Origin: Dehalococcoidia bacterium
Lineage (GTDB): Bacteria > Chloroflexota > Dehalococcoidia > UBA3495
NCBI GenBank assembly: GCA_030753265.1
Contig: JASMCQ010000002.1
Span: 1 to 5,907, forward strand
Direction: 5' to 3'
DNA length: 5,907 nt
Numbering within the stretch: position 1 is the stretch's first letter; every line of letters starts with the position of its first letter. The notes below the pieces were generated by a model that was not told where the DNA came from, made no database searches, and saw only the letters and a program-made list of their open reading frames with translations. This document shows, in pieces, positions 5,587-5,907 of this stretch. The translations under genes were made by a program, and so were the position numbers.

Positions 5587-5698
5587 CCCTTCGACAGGCT
5601 CAGGGCGAACGGATAAGGCGCTCGGGACGAATGGATAGGGCGCTCAGAACGAACGGATCGGGTGCGCCTGCCCCGTTCGTGGTGAGCTTGTTGAACCA
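5587..5698. repeat. Dispersed paired-arm repeat element, copy 2 (opposite orientation)
   Basis: The left arm at 5587-5612 (cccttcgacaggctcagggc followed by gaacgg) and the right arm at 5673-5698 (ccgttcgtggtgagcttgtt followed by gaacca) are imperfect inverted repeats, 18 of 26 positions by hand. Reverse-complemented, the two arms match arms A and B of the copy at 2567-2645 in the same order, so this is the same element inverted. The 60-nt interior holds three tandem 22-bp units. It lies in non-coding DNA between the glycosylase-like gene and the putative insertion-sequence end. Confidence 0.72.
5606..5671 (+). repeat. Three tandem 22-bp repeats inside the element
   Basis: Units at 5606-5627, 5628-5649 and 5650-5671 each begin cgaaYggat. 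Units 1 and 2 match at 18 of 22 positions, and units 1 and 3 at about 15 of 22, unit 3 being the most diverged. The first unit overlaps the inner end of the left arm, so the array looks like repeated duplication of the arm end plus spacer. Confidence 0.6.
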
Positions 5699-5768
5699 CC
5701 TTTCAAGTTAGTTATTTGATCATCCCCATATCCCTCCCAATCGACCACGCTGCTGGGTTTCCACCACG

Positions 5769-5907
5769 TGTCAACTCACGAAAGAATGTTACCGAGAGAG
5801 GGTTGTTCACTCATTTAGGAATGTTACCGAAGGGATGGAGCCTTCTCCCTTCGAGGTGCCTGTTGCATCTCGGGTTTTTGCCATAGGCGCGCCAAAGCCT
5901 GATAGAT
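5769..5907 (-). mobile_element. Possible end of an insertion sequence extending past the window
   Basis: An exact 12-bp direct repeat, gaatgttaccga, occurs at 5784-5795 and 5819-5830, 35 bp apart. Upstream, at 5769, the sequence tgtcaactcacg could be a terminal TG of the kind ending IS21- or IS481-type elements, whose ends carry repeated transposase-binding sites. From the right edge, minus-strand frames are open inward, stopping at TAA (5824-5826) or TGA (5807-5809), the latter reading ...SIPSVTFLNE. Either could be the C terminus of a transposase ending within the terminal repeats. No transposase domain is visible inside the window and the partner end is absent, so this is a suggestion only. 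Confidence 0.35.

Larger units (their letters stand above)
5465..5907. other. Gene-poor right end of the window
   Basis: These 443 bp contain no complete gene. In order they hold the glycosylase-like ribosome-binding site (5470-5475), the 14-bp palindrome (5482-5495), AT-richer DNA to about 5580 that may carry the promoter of the minus-strand gene, the paired-arm repeat (5587-5698), featureless DNA to about 5768, and a possible insertion-sequence end (5769-5907). No promoter hexamers were convincing. Confidence 0.55.

Noticed and set aside
5606..5671. CRISPR-like array
   Set aside because: The units are directly tandem without spacers, only three in number and diverged, and no cas gene is present.

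Overview
The window is GC-rich bacterial DNA with strong Shine-Dalgarno sequences, compact metabolic genes and short dispersed inverted-repeat elements between them. The gene mix (acyl-CoA dehydrogenase, LLM-type flavin/F420 oxidoreductase, HemL-like aminotransferase) and repeats built on a core like ttcgacaagctca resemble uncultured Chloroflexota of the Dehalococcoidia/SAR202 type. That placement is inferred from general familiarity, not from a search.

Layout: positions 1-4058 carry three minus-strand metabolic genes, read right to left. They are a class III PLP aminotransferase of the HemL-like group (4058-2715), an LLM-class oxidoreductase (best start GTG at 2412, ending at 1417) and an acyl-CoA dehydrogenase (1249-83). 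A further minus-strand gene may begin at 23 and run off the left edge. The gaps of 302 and 167 bp between the three genes each hold a repeat element, so they are co-directional but not a tightly packed operon. No shared pathway can be proved from the sequence.

Positions 4335-5464 hold a small DNA-repair pair. A plus-strand SRAP (YedK/HMCES) protein, which captures abasic sites covalently, converges on a minus-strand gene for a short DNA-3-methyladenine glycosylase I-like protein, whose family makes abasic sites. Only 17 bp separate the genes, and their two stop codons lie in opposite arms of one potential stem-loop. The 276-bp spacer 4059-4334 is the divergent upstream region of the aminotransferase and SRAP genes.

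Positions 5465-5907 contain no complete gene. They hold a 14-bp palindrome just upstream of the glycosylase start, a second copy of the dispersed inverted-repeat element with three tandem 22-bp units in its middle, and what may be the end of an insertion sequence continuing past the right edge (two exact 12-bp repeats and open minus-strand frames).

I see no rRNA, tRNA, CRISPR array or clearly novel multi-gene system. The most interesting points are the paired repeat element present twice in opposite orientation, and the adjacency of an abasic-site producer and an abasic-site capturer.
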